64,000 nucleotides of DNA from Enhydrobacter sp. (GTDB lineage: Bacteria > Pseudomonadota > Alphaproteobacteria > Reyranellales > Reyranellaceae): assembly GCF_030246845.1 (NCBI RefSeq), contig NZ_CP126889.1, positions 5,375,729 to 5,439,728 of the forward strand, written 5' to 3'. The notes beneath the pieces were generated by a model that was not told the origin of the DNA, did not search any database, and saw only the letters and a program-made list of their open reading frames with translations. This document shows, in pieces, positions 32,001 to 39,411 of this stretch; position 1 is the stretch's first letter, and each line of letters starts with the position of its first letter. The position numbers and the translations under genes are program-made.

Positions 32001-32511
32001 CGCTGCGGACCAGCGGCTCGCCGCCGCGCGCGATCAGCCGGCCGAGCGCCGACGAGAGCCCGCGCTCGCTGTGGGTGGCGGCGAGCCTTCCGGTCAGCAT
32101 CAGCCCCCAGGTGGCGGCGTTCACGAACAGCGACGGGCTGTGGCCGAGATGCGCCTCCCAGTCGCCCGCCGCGATCTTGTCGCGGATCAGGGCGTCGCGC
32201 GTGGCATCGTCGGGAATGCGCAGCAGCGCCTCGGCGAGGCACATCAGCGCCACCCCCTCCTGGCTCGACAGCGCATATTCGTGGATCAGCCCCTCGATGC
32301 CGCCGCGTCGTGCCTTGCCGCGCAGCTCGACGACCAGCGTGCGCGCCAGCGAGGTGGCGGCAGCCATCGTCCCCGCCGGCAGGCTCGCCGCCGCGATCAG
32401 GGGCGGCAGGCATTCCGGCTCCGGCCGCCGGTACGCCGCCGTGATCGCGGCCCGAAGCGGCGTCTGCGGCCGGATCGACTGGACGAAGGCGTGGAACGGC
32501 GGTGAGGACAT
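29077..32511 (-). CDS. putA: Bifunctional proline dehydrogenase / L-glutamate gamma-semialdehyde dehydrogenase
   Basis: This 1,144-aa protein oxidises proline to glutamate. The FAD-dependent proline dehydrogenase barrel (about 130-450) includes GTHETLLAYLVRRLLENGAN. The aldehyde dehydrogenase domain (about 520-1,000) holds ETGGQNALVAD with the catalytic Glu and FDSAGQRCSALR with the catalytic Cys. A C-terminal conserved tail follows. The N-terminus lacks the ribbon-helix-helix of E. coli PutA, so it does not autoregulate by DNA binding. The gene is divergent from a dioxygenase operon, with a family-S repeat between. Confidence 0.95.
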   Translation of the reverse strand: MSSPPFHAFVQSIRPQTPLRAAITAAYRRPEPECLPPLIAAASLPAGTMAAATSLARTLVVELRGKARRGGIEGLIHEYALSSQEGVALMCLAEALLRIPDDATRDALIRDKIAAGDWEAHLGHSPSLFVNAATWGLMLTGRLAATHSERGLSSALGRLIARGGEPLVRSAVNLAMRLMGEQFVAGQTIDEALERSRSREARGFRYSYDMLGEAAVTEAEARRYFEDYRRAIDAIGVAGEGRDPYDGPGISVKLSALHARYSRAQIGRVEAELYPRLKALAMQARSLDVGLNIDAEEADRLEISLDLLERLCFERELEGWSGLGFVVQAYQKRCPFVIDWLVDLARRSRHRLMVRLVKGAYWDGEIKRAQVDGLEGFPVFTRKMHTDVSYIACAKRLLAAPDALYPQFATHNALTLATIYTMAGEGYRPGQYEFQCLHGMGESLYEEVVGKDKLDRPCRIYAPVGTHETLLAYLVRRLLENGANTSFVHQIADPDIAIERLLADPVERARTLVPVGAPHERIALPRDLFEPTRLNSMGLDLANEQRLAELAKALAASTGERWQAAPHLGDGLREGPPREVRNPADLDDLVGMVIEATPELVDAACARAVVWQASPEARAACLERVADRLEARMPALVGLIVREAGKTFVNAIGEVREAVDFLRYYAGQARGFSNATHRPLGLVACISPWNFPLSIFTGQIAGALAAGNAVIAKPAEETPLIAAQMVKLFLGGGLPPGVLQLVPGDGAIGARLVANPAVAGVVFTGSTEAAQSINRTLAKRLGRDGKPIPLIAETGGQNALVADSSALAEQLVGDAIVSAFDSAGQRCSALRLLCLQEDIADRVLAMLRGVMDQLSIGNPDRLSTDVGPVISKEAQKRLLDHIERMRARGHAVYQPPLPAATEAGLFVPPTLIEIDAVAGLPGEVFGPVLHLLRYPRGRLEAMIREVNRTGFGLTFGVHSRIDETVARATEASAAGNQYVNRNLIGAVVGVQPFGGHGLSGTGPKAGGPLYIYRLLAERPAPAAVDTAERELAGPVGERNSYRLRPRGTILCVAHDPADLQIQLEAVRATGNRATMEIDDPHIAAALFAGEEAELRALVQRLAGRDGPIVPVHCAPYPLDFLFDEIALSINTAAAGGNASLMAIG

Positions 32512-32522
32512 CGCGACTCGTC

Positions 32523-32573
32523 GGACCGCGCGCATCCTGCGCGCCCTATGAGCGGGCTGGAAGCCCGCGGTCC
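32523..32573. repeat. Dispersed palindromic repeat, family S
   Basis: GACCGCGCGCATCCTGCGCGC is followed by ATGAGCGGGCTGG and AAGCCCGCGGTCC. The outer arms GGACCGCG/CGCGGTCC pair. It lies between the putA start and the dioxygenase start. Confidence 0.8.
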
Positions 32574-32622
32574 ACAAGAGATAACATACGCGGCAAAATG
32601 AAGCCCGCGTAAGGAAGATCGC

Positions 32623-33873
32623 ATGGACGCCCTGCCCGACTCGCGCGCCGCCGGCCTGTGGCCCGAGGACTCGGTCGCCCGCGTGCCCTACTGGGTCTAC
32701 CAGGACGAGGCGAACTACAAGCGCGAGCTCGAGCGCCTGTTCGAGGGCGCGACCTGGAACTTCGTCTGCCTCGAGGCCGAGATCCCCGACAAGGGCGACT
32801 GGCGCACCAACCATGTCGGCGCCCTGCCGGTGATCGTGGTGCGCGACGCCGACGGCGCGATCAACTGCTTCGAGAATCGCTGCGCCCATCGCGGTGCGCT
32901 GATCGCCCTCGACGAGGCGGGCACGGTCGAAAGCAACTTCAAATGCATCTATCACGCCTGGAGCTACGACCTCTGCGGCAACCTGCGCGGCATCGCCTTC
33001 GAGCGCGGCATCAACGGCGTCGGCGGCATGCCCAGGGACTTCAGCCGCGAGGCCTTCGCGCCGCGCAAGCTGCGCACCACGACGCTCTGCGGCCTGGTCT
33101 TCGCGACGCTCTCGCCCGATACGCCGCCGATCGAGGAGTTCATCGGCGCCGATGTGCTGGGCCGCATCAGGCGCGTGCTCGACCGTCCGATCAGGGTGAT
33201 GGGGCGCTTCACCCAGGCGCTGCCCAACAACTGGAAGCTCTATGTCGAGAACGTGAAGGACACCTATCACGCGAGCCTGCTGCATCTCTTCTTCGGCACC
33301 TTCCGCATCACGCGGCTGACCCAGGGCGGCGGCGTGCTGGTGAGCCCCGACGGCGGCAGCCATTCGAGCTACACGATCGACAAGGCCGACGACGCCCGAA
33401 GCACGGCCTATCGCGACCAGGGCATCCGGACCGAGAAGCAGGACTACAAGCTCGCCGATCCGCGCCTGCTCGACACGGTCGACGAGTTCAAGGACGGCAT
33501 CCGGCTCCAGATCCTGTCGGTGTTCCCGGCCTTCATCCTGCAGCAGATCCACAATTGCCTCGCCGTGCGCCAGGTGGTGCCGCGCGGTATCGATGCCATG
33601 GACCTGAAGTGGACCTATTTCGGCTTCGCCGACGATCCGCCCGAGATGACGGCGCGGCGGCTCAGGCAGCAGAACCTCGTCGGCCCGGCGGGCTTCGTCT
33701 CCATGGAGGACGGCTGCGTCGGCGGCTTCGTGCAGCGCGGCATTGCAGCCGCCGGCGACCAGGTGTCGGCGATCGAGATGGGCGGCCGCACGACCGAGAG
33801 CCAGGCGACGCGCGCTACGGAGGCTTCGGTGCGCGGCTTCTGGAAAGCCTATCGCCGGCACATGGGCTACTGA
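32623..33873 (+). CDS. tphA2: Aromatic ring-hydroxylating dioxygenase alpha subunit, terephthalate 1,2-dioxygenase-like
   Basis: The 416-aa protein has a Rieske domain with Cys-87, His-89, Cys-108 and His-111 (CAHRG ... CIYHAW), and a catalytic domain whose NWKLYVENVKDTYHASLLH provides the mononuclear-iron His residues and bridging Asp. The regions LSVFPAFILQQIHN and FVQRGIAA, together with the length, agree with Comamonas TphA2 as I recall it. It dihydroxylates an aromatic acid, probably terephthalate-like. The beta subunit gene follows after 4 bp. Confidence 0.82.
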   Translation: MDALPDSRAAGLWPEDSVARVPYWVYQDEANYKRELERLFEGATWNFVCLEAEIPDKGDWRTNHVGALPVIVVRDADGAINCFENRCAHRGALIALDEAGTVESNFKCIYHAWSYDLCGNLRGIAFERGINGVGGMPRDFSREAFAPRKLRTTTLCGLVFATLSPDTPPIEEFIGADVLGRIRRVLDRPIRVMGRFTQALPNNWKLYVENVKDTYHASLLHLFFGTFRITRLTQGGGVLVSPDGGSHSSYTIDKADDARSTAYRDQGIRTEKQDYKLADPRLLDTVDEFKDGIRLQILSVFPAFILQQIHNCLAVRQVVPRGIDAMDLKWTYFGFADDPPEMTARRLRQQNLVGPAGFVSMEDGCVGGFVQRGIAAAGDQVSAIEMGGRTTESQATRATEASVRGFWKAYRRHMGY

Positions 33874-33877
33874 ACCG

Positions 33878-34342
33878 ATGGATCTCTCGCGCCTCGTCGC
33901 GCTGAACGCGGCCTACGCCCGGGCGATCGACAACGAGCGGTACGAGGAGTGGCCGGACTTCTTCCTGGAGTCCTGCCTCTACAAGGTGACGACGGCGGAG
34001 AACGTGGCCAAGGGCCTCGAGGCCGGGCTGATCTACGCCGATTCGCGCGCCATGCTGCAGGATCGCATCTCGGCCTTGCGCCAGGCCAACATCTACGAAC
34101 GCCAGCGCTACCGCCACATCGTCGGCCTGCCCACGATCCTCGATGCCCGCGACGGCGCCGCCGATGTCGAGACGCCGTTCCTGATCGTGCGCATCATGCG
34201 CGACGGCCGGATGGAGGTGTTCGCCACCGGCTGCTATCGCGACAAGGTCAGGACCAACGGCGACGGCACCCTGCGCTTTTCCGAGCGCATCGTCGTCTGC
34301 GACGGCAGCCGCTTCGACACGCTCGTGGCGATCCCGTTCTGA
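33878..34342 (+). CDS. tphA3: Ring-hydroxylating dioxygenase beta subunit, TphA3-like
   Basis: This 154-aa protein belongs to the SnoaL/NTF2-fold beta subunits. The segment QDRISALRQANIYERQRYRHIVGLP is the family core, and the size fits TphA3. It packs against the alpha subunit in an alpha3beta3 complex and has no catalytic metal. The start at 33878 is used because the longer frame overlaps the alpha gene. It is in an operon with the alpha subunit and a PdxA/TphB-like dehydrogenase. Confidence 0.82.
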   Translation: MDLSRLVALNAAYARAIDNERYEEWPDFFLESCLYKVTTAENVAKGLEAGLIYADSRAMLQDRISALRQANIYERQRYRHIVGLPTILDARDGAADVETPFLIVRIMRDGRMEVFATGCYRDKVRTNGDGTLRFSERIVVCDGSRFDTLVAIPF

Positions 34343-34353
34343 TCATGGTCATG

Positions 34354-34415
34354 CGGGACCGCGGGCCTCCGGCCCGCTCATCAACCCATGAGGCGGGCTG
34401 GAAGCCCGCCGTCCC
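34354..34415. repeat. Dispersed palindromic repeat, family S, directly before a start codon
   Basis: GGGACCGCGGGCCTCCGGCC is followed by CGCTCATCAACCCATGAGG, GCGGGCTGGAAGCCCGC and CGTCCC, so two hairpins lie in tandem. The last base touches the ATG of the next gene (34416). The GGAAG in the repeat is the only ribosome-site-like sequence before that ATG. Confidence 0.78.
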
Positions 34416-35345
34416 ATGATGCGCGTCGCGATCGCATTGGGCGATCCCAACGGCATCGGGCCCGAGATCGCGGTCGAGGCGGCGACGCACTTCGCGCGCG
34501 ACGACAGGATCGACCCGCTGCTGGTCGGCGACGGCTTCGTGATCGAGGAGACGGCGCGTCGTCTCGGTCTCGCGACACCCGCTTTTGTCGAGGCGCCGGC
34601 GCTCGAATTCGCGGCCTATGCGCCCGGCACGCTCGACCCGCGTGCCGGCTGGGCGACCGTCGCCTATGCGGCAGCGGCGGTGCGGCTCGCGCTCGCGGGC
34701 GAGGTCGACGCCGTGATCGGCTGTCCGCATTCCGAGACGGCGGTCAATCGCGCCGGCATCGCTTTCAGCGGCTATCCGGGGCTCGTTGCCGACCTGACGG
34801 GCACGCCGCGCGAACGCGCCTTCCTGATGCTGGCGGCCCAGGGCCTGCGCATCGCCCATGCCACGCTGCACGAACCGGTCGGCGCCGCCCTCGCCCGCCT
34901 CACGCCCGACCTCGTGATCGCGCTGGCCCAGGCCGCTGTCGCGACCGCGCGCAGGCTCGGCATCGCCGCGCCGAGGCTCGGCCTGTTCGGCATCAACCCG
35001 CATGCCGGCGAGGACGGCCTGTTCGGCGACGAGGACGAGCGCGTCACCAAGCCGGCGGCAGCCGCGCTGCGCGCCGGGGGCATCGCCATCGACGGTCCCC
35101 TTGGCGCCGACCTGCTGCTGGGCCGGCGCGGGCACGACATCTATCTCGCCATGTTCCACGACCAGGGTCACATCCCGATCAAGCTCCTCTCGCCCTTGCG
35201 CGCATCGGCCCTCGCCATCGGCACCCCCGTCCTCTTCGCCTCGGTCGCCCATGGCTGCGCGTTCGACATCGCGGGCCAGGGCGTCGCCGATCCGACGGGC
35301 GTGATCGAGACGGTCACGATGCTGGCAGGGATCCGGTCAAGCTGA
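34416..35345 (+). CDS. tphB: PdxA-family dehydrogenase, TphB-like (diol dehydrogenase of aromatic acid degradation)
   Basis: The 309-aa protein belongs to the 4-hydroxythreonine-4-phosphate dehydrogenase (PdxA) family. LGDPNGIGPEIAVEA is the substrate/NAD loop, and LHEPVGAAL, NPHAGEDGLFG and MFHDQGHIPIKLL carry the metal-binding histidines. Its position after tphA2-tphA3 points to the TphB role: oxidising the cis-dihydrodiol to protocatechuate with loss of CO2. True PdxA for vitamin B6 synthesis is the alternative. The reductase TphA1 and a regulator are not visible nearby. Confidence 0.78.
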   Translation: MMRVAIALGDPNGIGPEIAVEAATHFARDDRIDPLLVGDGFVIEETARRLGLATPAFVEAPALEFAAYAPGTLDPRAGWATVAYAAAAVRLALAGEVDAVIGCPHSETAVNRAGIAFSGYPGLVADLTGTPRERAFLMLAAQGLRIAHATLHEPVGAALARLTPDLVIALAQAAVATARRLGIAAPRLGLFGINPHAGEDGLFGDEDERVTKPAAAALRAGGIAIDGPLGADLLLGRRGHDIYLAMFHDQGHIPIKLLSPLRASALAIGTPVLFASVAHGCAFDIAGQGVADPTGVIETVTMLAGIRSS

Positions 35346-35363
35346 CTTCTGCCGTTGACCTTC

Positions 35364-35753
35364 TCAATGAAGGGTCTCGAGGTAGGCGATGATCTCCTTG
35401 CGCTCGGCCTCCTTCTTTGCGCCGGCATACGCCATCTTGTTGCCCGGCACGACCTTCTTGGGATTGGCGATGTACTTGTCGATCGTCTCGTCGTCCCAGG
35501 TGATGTCTGCCGTTTTCATCGCCTTGGAGTAGGTGAAGCCGGGCACGCTGCCGGATCGCCGGCCGACCACGCCGAAAAGCGACGGTCCGATCTTGTTCTT
35601 GCCGGCTTCGCTGGCATGACAAGCGGCGCAGACACGCTTGAAGACCTTCGCGCCTTTTTGAGCCTCGCCAGCGTCCTGCGCCCTTCCGGCGCCGGCAACT
35701 GCAAGGAACGCAAGCATCGTCGCCATGCCGGCGACAAGCCGCATCTTCTCCAT
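35364..35753 (-). CDS. Small class I cytochrome c, secreted
   Basis: The 129-aa protein has a Sec signal peptide (about 1-25, cleaved near GRAQ), a CAACH haem-binding motif and a Met ligand in GNKMAYAG. This matches the soluble c2/c-550 type cytochromes. It carries electrons in the periplasm, perhaps to a terminal oxidase or nitrogen-oxide reductase. The start has a strong AAGGAGGAC. It is convergent with tphB (about 19 bp) and divergent from a tiny membrane-protein gene. Confidence 0.92.
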   Translation of the reverse strand: MEKMRLVAGMATMLAFLAVAGAGRAQDAGEAQKGAKVFKRVCAACHASEAGKNKIGPSLFGVVGRRSGSVPGFTYSKAMKTADITWDDETIDKYIANPKKVVPGNKMAYAGAKKEAERKEIIAYLETLH

Positions 35754-35796
35754 GCCCTTCGTCCTCCTTGCGGTGAAAATAGGTATTTACGATGCC

Positions 35797-35825
35797 TCTA
35801 TAACAGCCTAAATCGGTATTGAAAA
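35797..35825 (-). promoter_or_regulatory. Candidate promoter of the cytochrome c gene
   Basis: On the minus strand, TTTTCA and TATAGA are separated by 17 bases and lie 44-72 bases before the cytochrome start, in the most AT-rich stretch of this neighbourhood. The -35 box is weak. Assignment is by sequence appearance only. Confidence 0.4.
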
Positions 35826-35884
35826 TGCTCCTTAAGAGGAGACGACCCGTGATCGAGAATCCCGGCGGCGAAAGGAAGGCTCCC

Positions 35885-35989
35885 ATGACAGACGAAGACC
35901 CTTATTCGGGCAGCAGCCTCCTGCCGATGCTCATCAGCGGGCTCGTCCTGATCGTGTTGGGCATGGTTGCCGTTGCGGCATTCACCTGA
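35885..35989 (+). CDS. Tiny single-pass membrane protein, 34 aa
   Basis: The ATG at 35885 opens 35 codons: a polar start (MTDEDPYSGSS) and one hydrophobic helix (LLPMLISGLVLIVLGMVAV) before the stop. AAGGAAGG precedes the ATG. A GTG start at 35849 with AGAGGAG 7 bases upstream would give 46 aa. It is divergent from the cytochrome c gene and could be a small subunit or accessory factor of a respiratory complex. It resembles no family I can name. The coding nature is supported by the ribosome sites, the absence of stops and the clean helix. Confidence 0.5.
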   Translation: MTDEDPYSGSSLLPMLISGLVLIVLGMVAVAAFT

Positions 35990-36138
35990 AGAGTCGCTTC
36001 CAGCTCGTGAGCGGGAGCCGATGGCGGCCGAGGGGCATGATCGGGACGGTCGCGATCTTGCTGAGTGTCACATCGAGCTGATCGTTCCGGTGGATATGTC
36101 CTTCCGCCAAGTACGCCGTCAGACAGACCGGTCTTGCC

Positions 36139-36234
36139 GAAAGATCCTCCCTTCGACTTCGCTCGGGGCAAGCACTGCGTTCGGGACGACACCGAATGTC
36201 GTGTCATCCCGAGCGCATGCGACGGGTCCTTTGC
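36139..36234. repeat. Family-R repeat, everted and expanded copy
   Basis: A right-arm half (GAAAGATCCTCCC to CGGGACGACACC, with an insertion) is followed by a left-arm half (GTGTCATCCCGAGCG to GGTCCTTTGCC). It lies just before the stop codon of the TPP-enzyme gene on the minus strand. The preceding 150 bp contain nothing else that I can assign. Confidence 0.7.
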
Positions 36235-36238
36235 CGCG

Positions 36239-37969
36239 CTACAGCTTCGTCACCCGCGCGTGCAGGATGGCCGAGCGGCCGGCGCGCAGCGCGGCCAGGC
36301 AGCGGGCGATGGCGGGCTCGACGGCGTCGGGATCGGACAGCGATTCGCCGTGCGCGCCGGCCGCTTCGGCGATCTTCGCGAAGTCCATCGCCGGCCCGAA
36401 GGCGGCGCCGAACTCGCCGCTCGCCTTTGCCTCGCCCGCGGGATAGACGCGCAACGTCGCCTCCTTCACCGCGCCCCAGCCCGAATTGTCGAGCACCACC
36501 GCGAAGATCGGCAGGCCGTATTTCTGCGACACCGCGAGCACCGACTGCGGGTTGGAGAAATAGAACGTGCCGTCGCCCATGATCGGCATGACGATCCGGT
36601 CGGGCAGCGCCAGCTTCAGCCCCAGGGCGACGCTGGCGGAGAAGCCCAGCCCCGCCCCGGCGAGGCCGACCCGGCTGCCGGGCCTGCTGCGCGGCATCTG
36701 CTGCAGCACCACCGGAATGTTGCGGATCGCCTCGTTGATCACGATGTCGGACGGGCCGAGCACCTTCGCGAGCGCCGCGCACAGGAAGTGCGGGTTGATT
36801 TCGCCCGTGGTGCCGCGCTCGGCGGCCAGCCGGGCCGCCTGCTCGCGGCGGCTTCTCGCCTCCTCGGCCAGCTCCTGCACGCGCGCCTCGGCGCGTATCC
36901 TGAAGCCTGCGTCGGCCTTCTCCTTCAGGACCGCCAGGAGATCGGCGAGGAAGCGCCGGCTGTCGCCCTGCCGCCGCAGGTTCGCGGGGAAGGTCCACAT
37001 CGGGAAGCCGCGCTTCTCGGGATCGAGGTCGACATGCGCCCACCAGGTCGAGGGATTGTCGGGCATGTCCTTCGGGATCCACGGCACGTCGACATCGACC
37101 AGAAGGCCGACATCGGCCTCGGCCAGCGCCCTGGCTGGCGTGAAGCCGCCGTGGCACGGCGAATCGTACGGCAGGTTGACGTGGATCGGATTGAACTCGA
37201 TGACGCGAATGCCGGCGAAGCGCGCCAGCTCGTCGAGCAGGCCCACCGCGGCGGGATTGCGGCCGGCATAGGCGGTGATCAGCAGCGGCCGTTCCGCCGC
37301 CAGCAGCCGCGCCGCGATGACATCGACCGACGGCGGATCGACGGCGCCCAACTCGGCCGGACCGAACCGCTCCTGCGGATAGGAGCGGATCTGTCCCTCC
37401 GACCAGAGCTCGGTCAGCGTCTCGCGCGGGAAGGTCATGTAGACCGGGCCGCGGGGCTCGCTCATCATCACCATGTGGGCGCGGCCGAGCGCCTCCTTGG
37501 CGACCACGCCCGAGGGCAGGTTGTATTCCCACTTGGTGTAGGGCCGCACGATGCCCGCCTGGTCGAACGGCTCCTGCACGAAATGCACGTAGGTGTCGCG
37601 CGTGCCCAGGAGCTCGCCGCGGGTGGTGAAGGGCGCGCGCCCCGCCATCAGCAGCACGGGGACGCGGCCACGGCAGAGATTGTGCAGGGCCATCGCCGAA
37701 TTGGCGGTGCCGGCATCGACATGGACCATCACGCCCTGGCCGCGGCCGGTGGCGAGGTAGTAGCCCGCCGCCATGTGCACGGCGGTGATCTCGTGCGGGC
37801 AGATGATGGTCTGCGGCGCCTTGCGGCCGTCGCGCCCGAACGCCGCCATCGCCTCGATCAGCGGCGCATGGTCGGTGCCGAAGTTGCAGAAGAGATAGTC
37901 GCAGCCGATCTCGGTCAGGCCTTCGAGGAAATAATGCGCCGTCGAACGGCGGGCCTCGTTGATGTCCAT
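36239..37969 (-). CDS. Thiamine-pyrophosphate-dependent enzyme, acetolactate synthase-like
   Basis: The 576-aa protein has the three-domain acetolactate-synthase/benzoylformate-decarboxylase architecture. CPHEITAVHMAAGYYLATG holds the activating Glu of the PYR domain, and the C-terminal MGDGTFYFSNPQSVLAVSQK holds the GDG...N Mg/TPP motif. No GlnH or regulatory subunit is adjacent. Possible substrates are oxo acids, oxalyl-CoA or glyoxylate. It lies 7 bp downstream of a TctC-type binding protein and an EthD-like gene, so it may act on an imported acid. The start at 37969 is preferred over 38008, with GAGGA upstream. Confidence 0.82.
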   Translation of the reverse strand: MDINEARRSTAHYFLEGLTEIGCDYLFCNFGTDHAPLIEAMAAFGRDGRKAPQTIICPHEITAVHMAAGYYLATGRGQGVMVHVDAGTANSAMALHNLCRGRVPVLLMAGRAPFTTRGELLGTRDTYVHFVQEPFDQAGIVRPYTKWEYNLPSGVVAKEALGRAHMVMMSEPRGPVYMTFPRETLTELWSEGQIRSYPQERFGPAELGAVDPPSVDVIAARLLAAERPLLITAYAGRNPAAVGLLDELARFAGIRVIEFNPIHVNLPYDSPCHGGFTPARALAEADVGLLVDVDVPWIPKDMPDNPSTWWAHVDLDPEKRGFPMWTFPANLRRQGDSRRFLADLLAVLKEKADAGFRIRAEARVQELAEEARSRREQAARLAAERGTTGEINPHFLCAALAKVLGPSDIVINEAIRNIPVVLQQMPRSRPGSRVGLAGAGLGFSASVALGLKLALPDRIVMPIMGDGTFYFSNPQSVLAVSQKYGLPIFAVVLDNSGWGAVKEATLRVYPAGEAKASGEFGAAFGPAMDFAKIAEAAGAHGESLSDPDAVEPAIARCLAALRAGRSAILHARVTKL

Positions 37970-37976
37970 GGCGTCC

Positions 37977-38936
37977 TCAGTCGAGCTTGATGTTGGCCTT
38001 GCCGGCAACTTCCTTCCAGCGCGCGATGTCGCGGGCGATCAGGTCGCGGTATTCCTCCGCCGTCGAGCTGTGCGCGTCGACCGCGATCCCTTCCAGCGCC
38101 GCGCGGACGTCGGGCAGCTCGAGCGACTGCGCGATCGCCTTCTGCAGGAGATCGACGACATCGTCCGGCGTGCCGGCGGGCGCGACGATGCCGGTCCAGA
38201 GCGAGATCTCCATGTCGGCGATGCCGACCTCGGTGAGGGTGGGCACCTCGGGGAAGAACCTGCTGCGCCGCGGCGTCGTGACGGCCAGCGCGCGCAGCTT
38301 GCCGCCCTTGACCGGCCCCGCGAGCGGTCCCGTATCGGCGATCGCCATCAGGACCTGCCCGCTCATCACCGCGCGCGCCATCTCGCCGCTGCCCTTGTAG
38401 GGGATGTACTGGAACCGCGAGCCGGTGCGCTGGTTGAAGAGCTCCGACGCGAGCTGGAACGCAGTGGCCGCCGAGGCATAGTTGGCGAGCTCGGGATGGG
38501 CGCGGCCGTAGGCCACCAGCTCGGGCACGCTCGTCACCGGCTGATCGGGCCCGACCACCAGCAGCAGCGGGAAGTCGGCCAGCAGCGAAATCGGCGCGAA
38601 GTCCTCCTCCGGATCGTAGGGCAACCTGGAATAGACGGCGGGATTGACGGTGAGCGGCCCGCTCGGCGCCACGAACAGCGTGTAGCCGTCGGGCGGCGCC
38701 TTGGCGACCAGCTCGGCGGCCACGATCGACTGGGCGCCCGGCTTGTTCTCGACCACGACCGGCTGGCCGAGCTTCTCCTCGAGCTTGGCGGCGACGATGC
38801 GCGCGATCAGGTCGTTGCCGCCACCCGGCGCATAGCCGATGACGAGGTGGATCGGCCTGGAGGGATAGCTGCCCGCCTGCGCCGCGCCGAGCGGCAGCAT
38901 CAGGGCCGCGAGGACGAGGAGGAAACGTCCGATCAT
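37977..38936 (-). CDS. Tripartite tricarboxylate transporter substrate-binding protein (Bug/TctC)
   Basis: The 319-aa protein has a Sec signal peptide (cleaved near AAQA) and a complete Bug-family fold, with YPSRPIHLVIGYAPGGGND and the VENKPGAQ ligand loops. It captures carboxylic acids in the periplasm and would feed a TctAB permease not seen here. It is translationally coupled: its start overlaps the upstream EthD gene by 4 bp, and the TPP enzyme follows it. Proteins of this family include TphC for terephthalate uptake, of interest because a tph-like cluster lies 3.5 kb away. Confidence 0.9.
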   Translation of the reverse strand: MIGRFLLVLAALMLPLGAAQAGSYPSRPIHLVIGYAPGGGNDLIARIVAAKLEEKLGQPVVVENKPGAQSIVAAELVAKAPPDGYTLFVAPSGPLTVNPAVYSRLPYDPEEDFAPISLLADFPLLLVVGPDQPVTSVPELVAYGRAHPELANYASAATAFQLASELFNQRTGSRFQYIPYKGSGEMARAVMSGQVLMAIADTGPLAGPVKGGKLRALAVTTPRRSRFFPEVPTLTEVGIADMEISLWTGIVAPAGTPDDVVDLLQKAIAQSLELPDVRAALEGIAVDAHSSTAEEYRDLIARDIARWKEVAGKANIKLD

Positions 38937-39322
38937 CGCCGTGCCTCCTCCGCCGCCGCATAGATCGTCTCCTCGCGGTTCAGCCACAGCGGAGATCGGG
39001 GCAGATCGATGAACTTCGCCTCGTCCTCCAGCAGCAGCCGGCCGGCCTCGCGCGCGGCAGGATCGCGGCCGGCGGCGCGGAAAGTGTCCTCGTCCGCCCA
39101 CCACAGCTCGGCGACGCCGTCGAACGGCTCGGGCGCGCCGCGCACGCGCCGCATGCCCGCCGCGAGATCGCCCTCGAGGCGATGGAGCTGCACGTAGCGC
39201 GTCATGCGCAAGGCCGGCTGCAAACGACGCACCAGCGGCCCGTGCCGGTTCAGCCAGTAGTCCTGGAACTCGGCGAGCGACAGGCTCGGCAATCGCCGCA
39301 GGCAGAAGGTGAGCTTCAGCAC
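38933..39322 (-). CDS. EthD family protein
   Basis: This 129-aa ferredoxin-like dimeric alpha/beta-barrel protein has the EthD pattern, with FCLRRLPSLSLAEFQDYWLNRHGPLV at the N-terminus and DRRL-like helices later (FDGVAELWWADEDTF). EthD proteins are needed for some ether- and aromatic-degrading operons, without known catalysis. It is the first gene of an operon with TctC and the TPP enzyme and is divergent from hrpB, with a family-S repeat between. Confidence 0.8.
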   Translation of the reverse strand: MLKLTFCLRRLPSLSLAEFQDYWLNRHGPLVRRLQPALRMTRYVQLHRLEGDLAAGMRRVRGAPEPFDGVAELWWADEDTFRAAGRDPAAREAGRLLLEDEAKFIDLPRSPLWLNREETIYAAAEEARR

Positions 39323-39341
39323 GTCGTCCTCCCGACTTCAG

Positions 39342-39391
39342 ACGGACCGCGCGCATCCTGCGCGCATGAGCGGGCTGGAAGCCCGCGGTCT
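39342..39391. repeat. Dispersed palindromic repeat, family S
   Basis: GGACCGCGCGCATCCTGCGC is followed by GCATGAGCGGGCTGGAAGCC and CGCGGTC, close to identical with the copy at 32523. It fills the gap between the divergent EthD and hrpB genes. Confidence 0.8.
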
Positions 39392-39411
39392 GATGATGCC
39401 ATAAGCCCGCC

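Noticed and set aside
32512..33861. Extension of the PutA frame upstream to 33861
   Set aside because: It runs antisense through the TphA2-like gene and shows no homology. The Met at 32511 fits the PutA N-terminus.
35902..36207. 101-codon minus-strand frame between cytochrome c and the TPP enzyme
   Set aside because: It includes a family-R repeat and Pro/Arg-rich filler and lacks any family pattern. It is also antisense to the tiny membrane protein.
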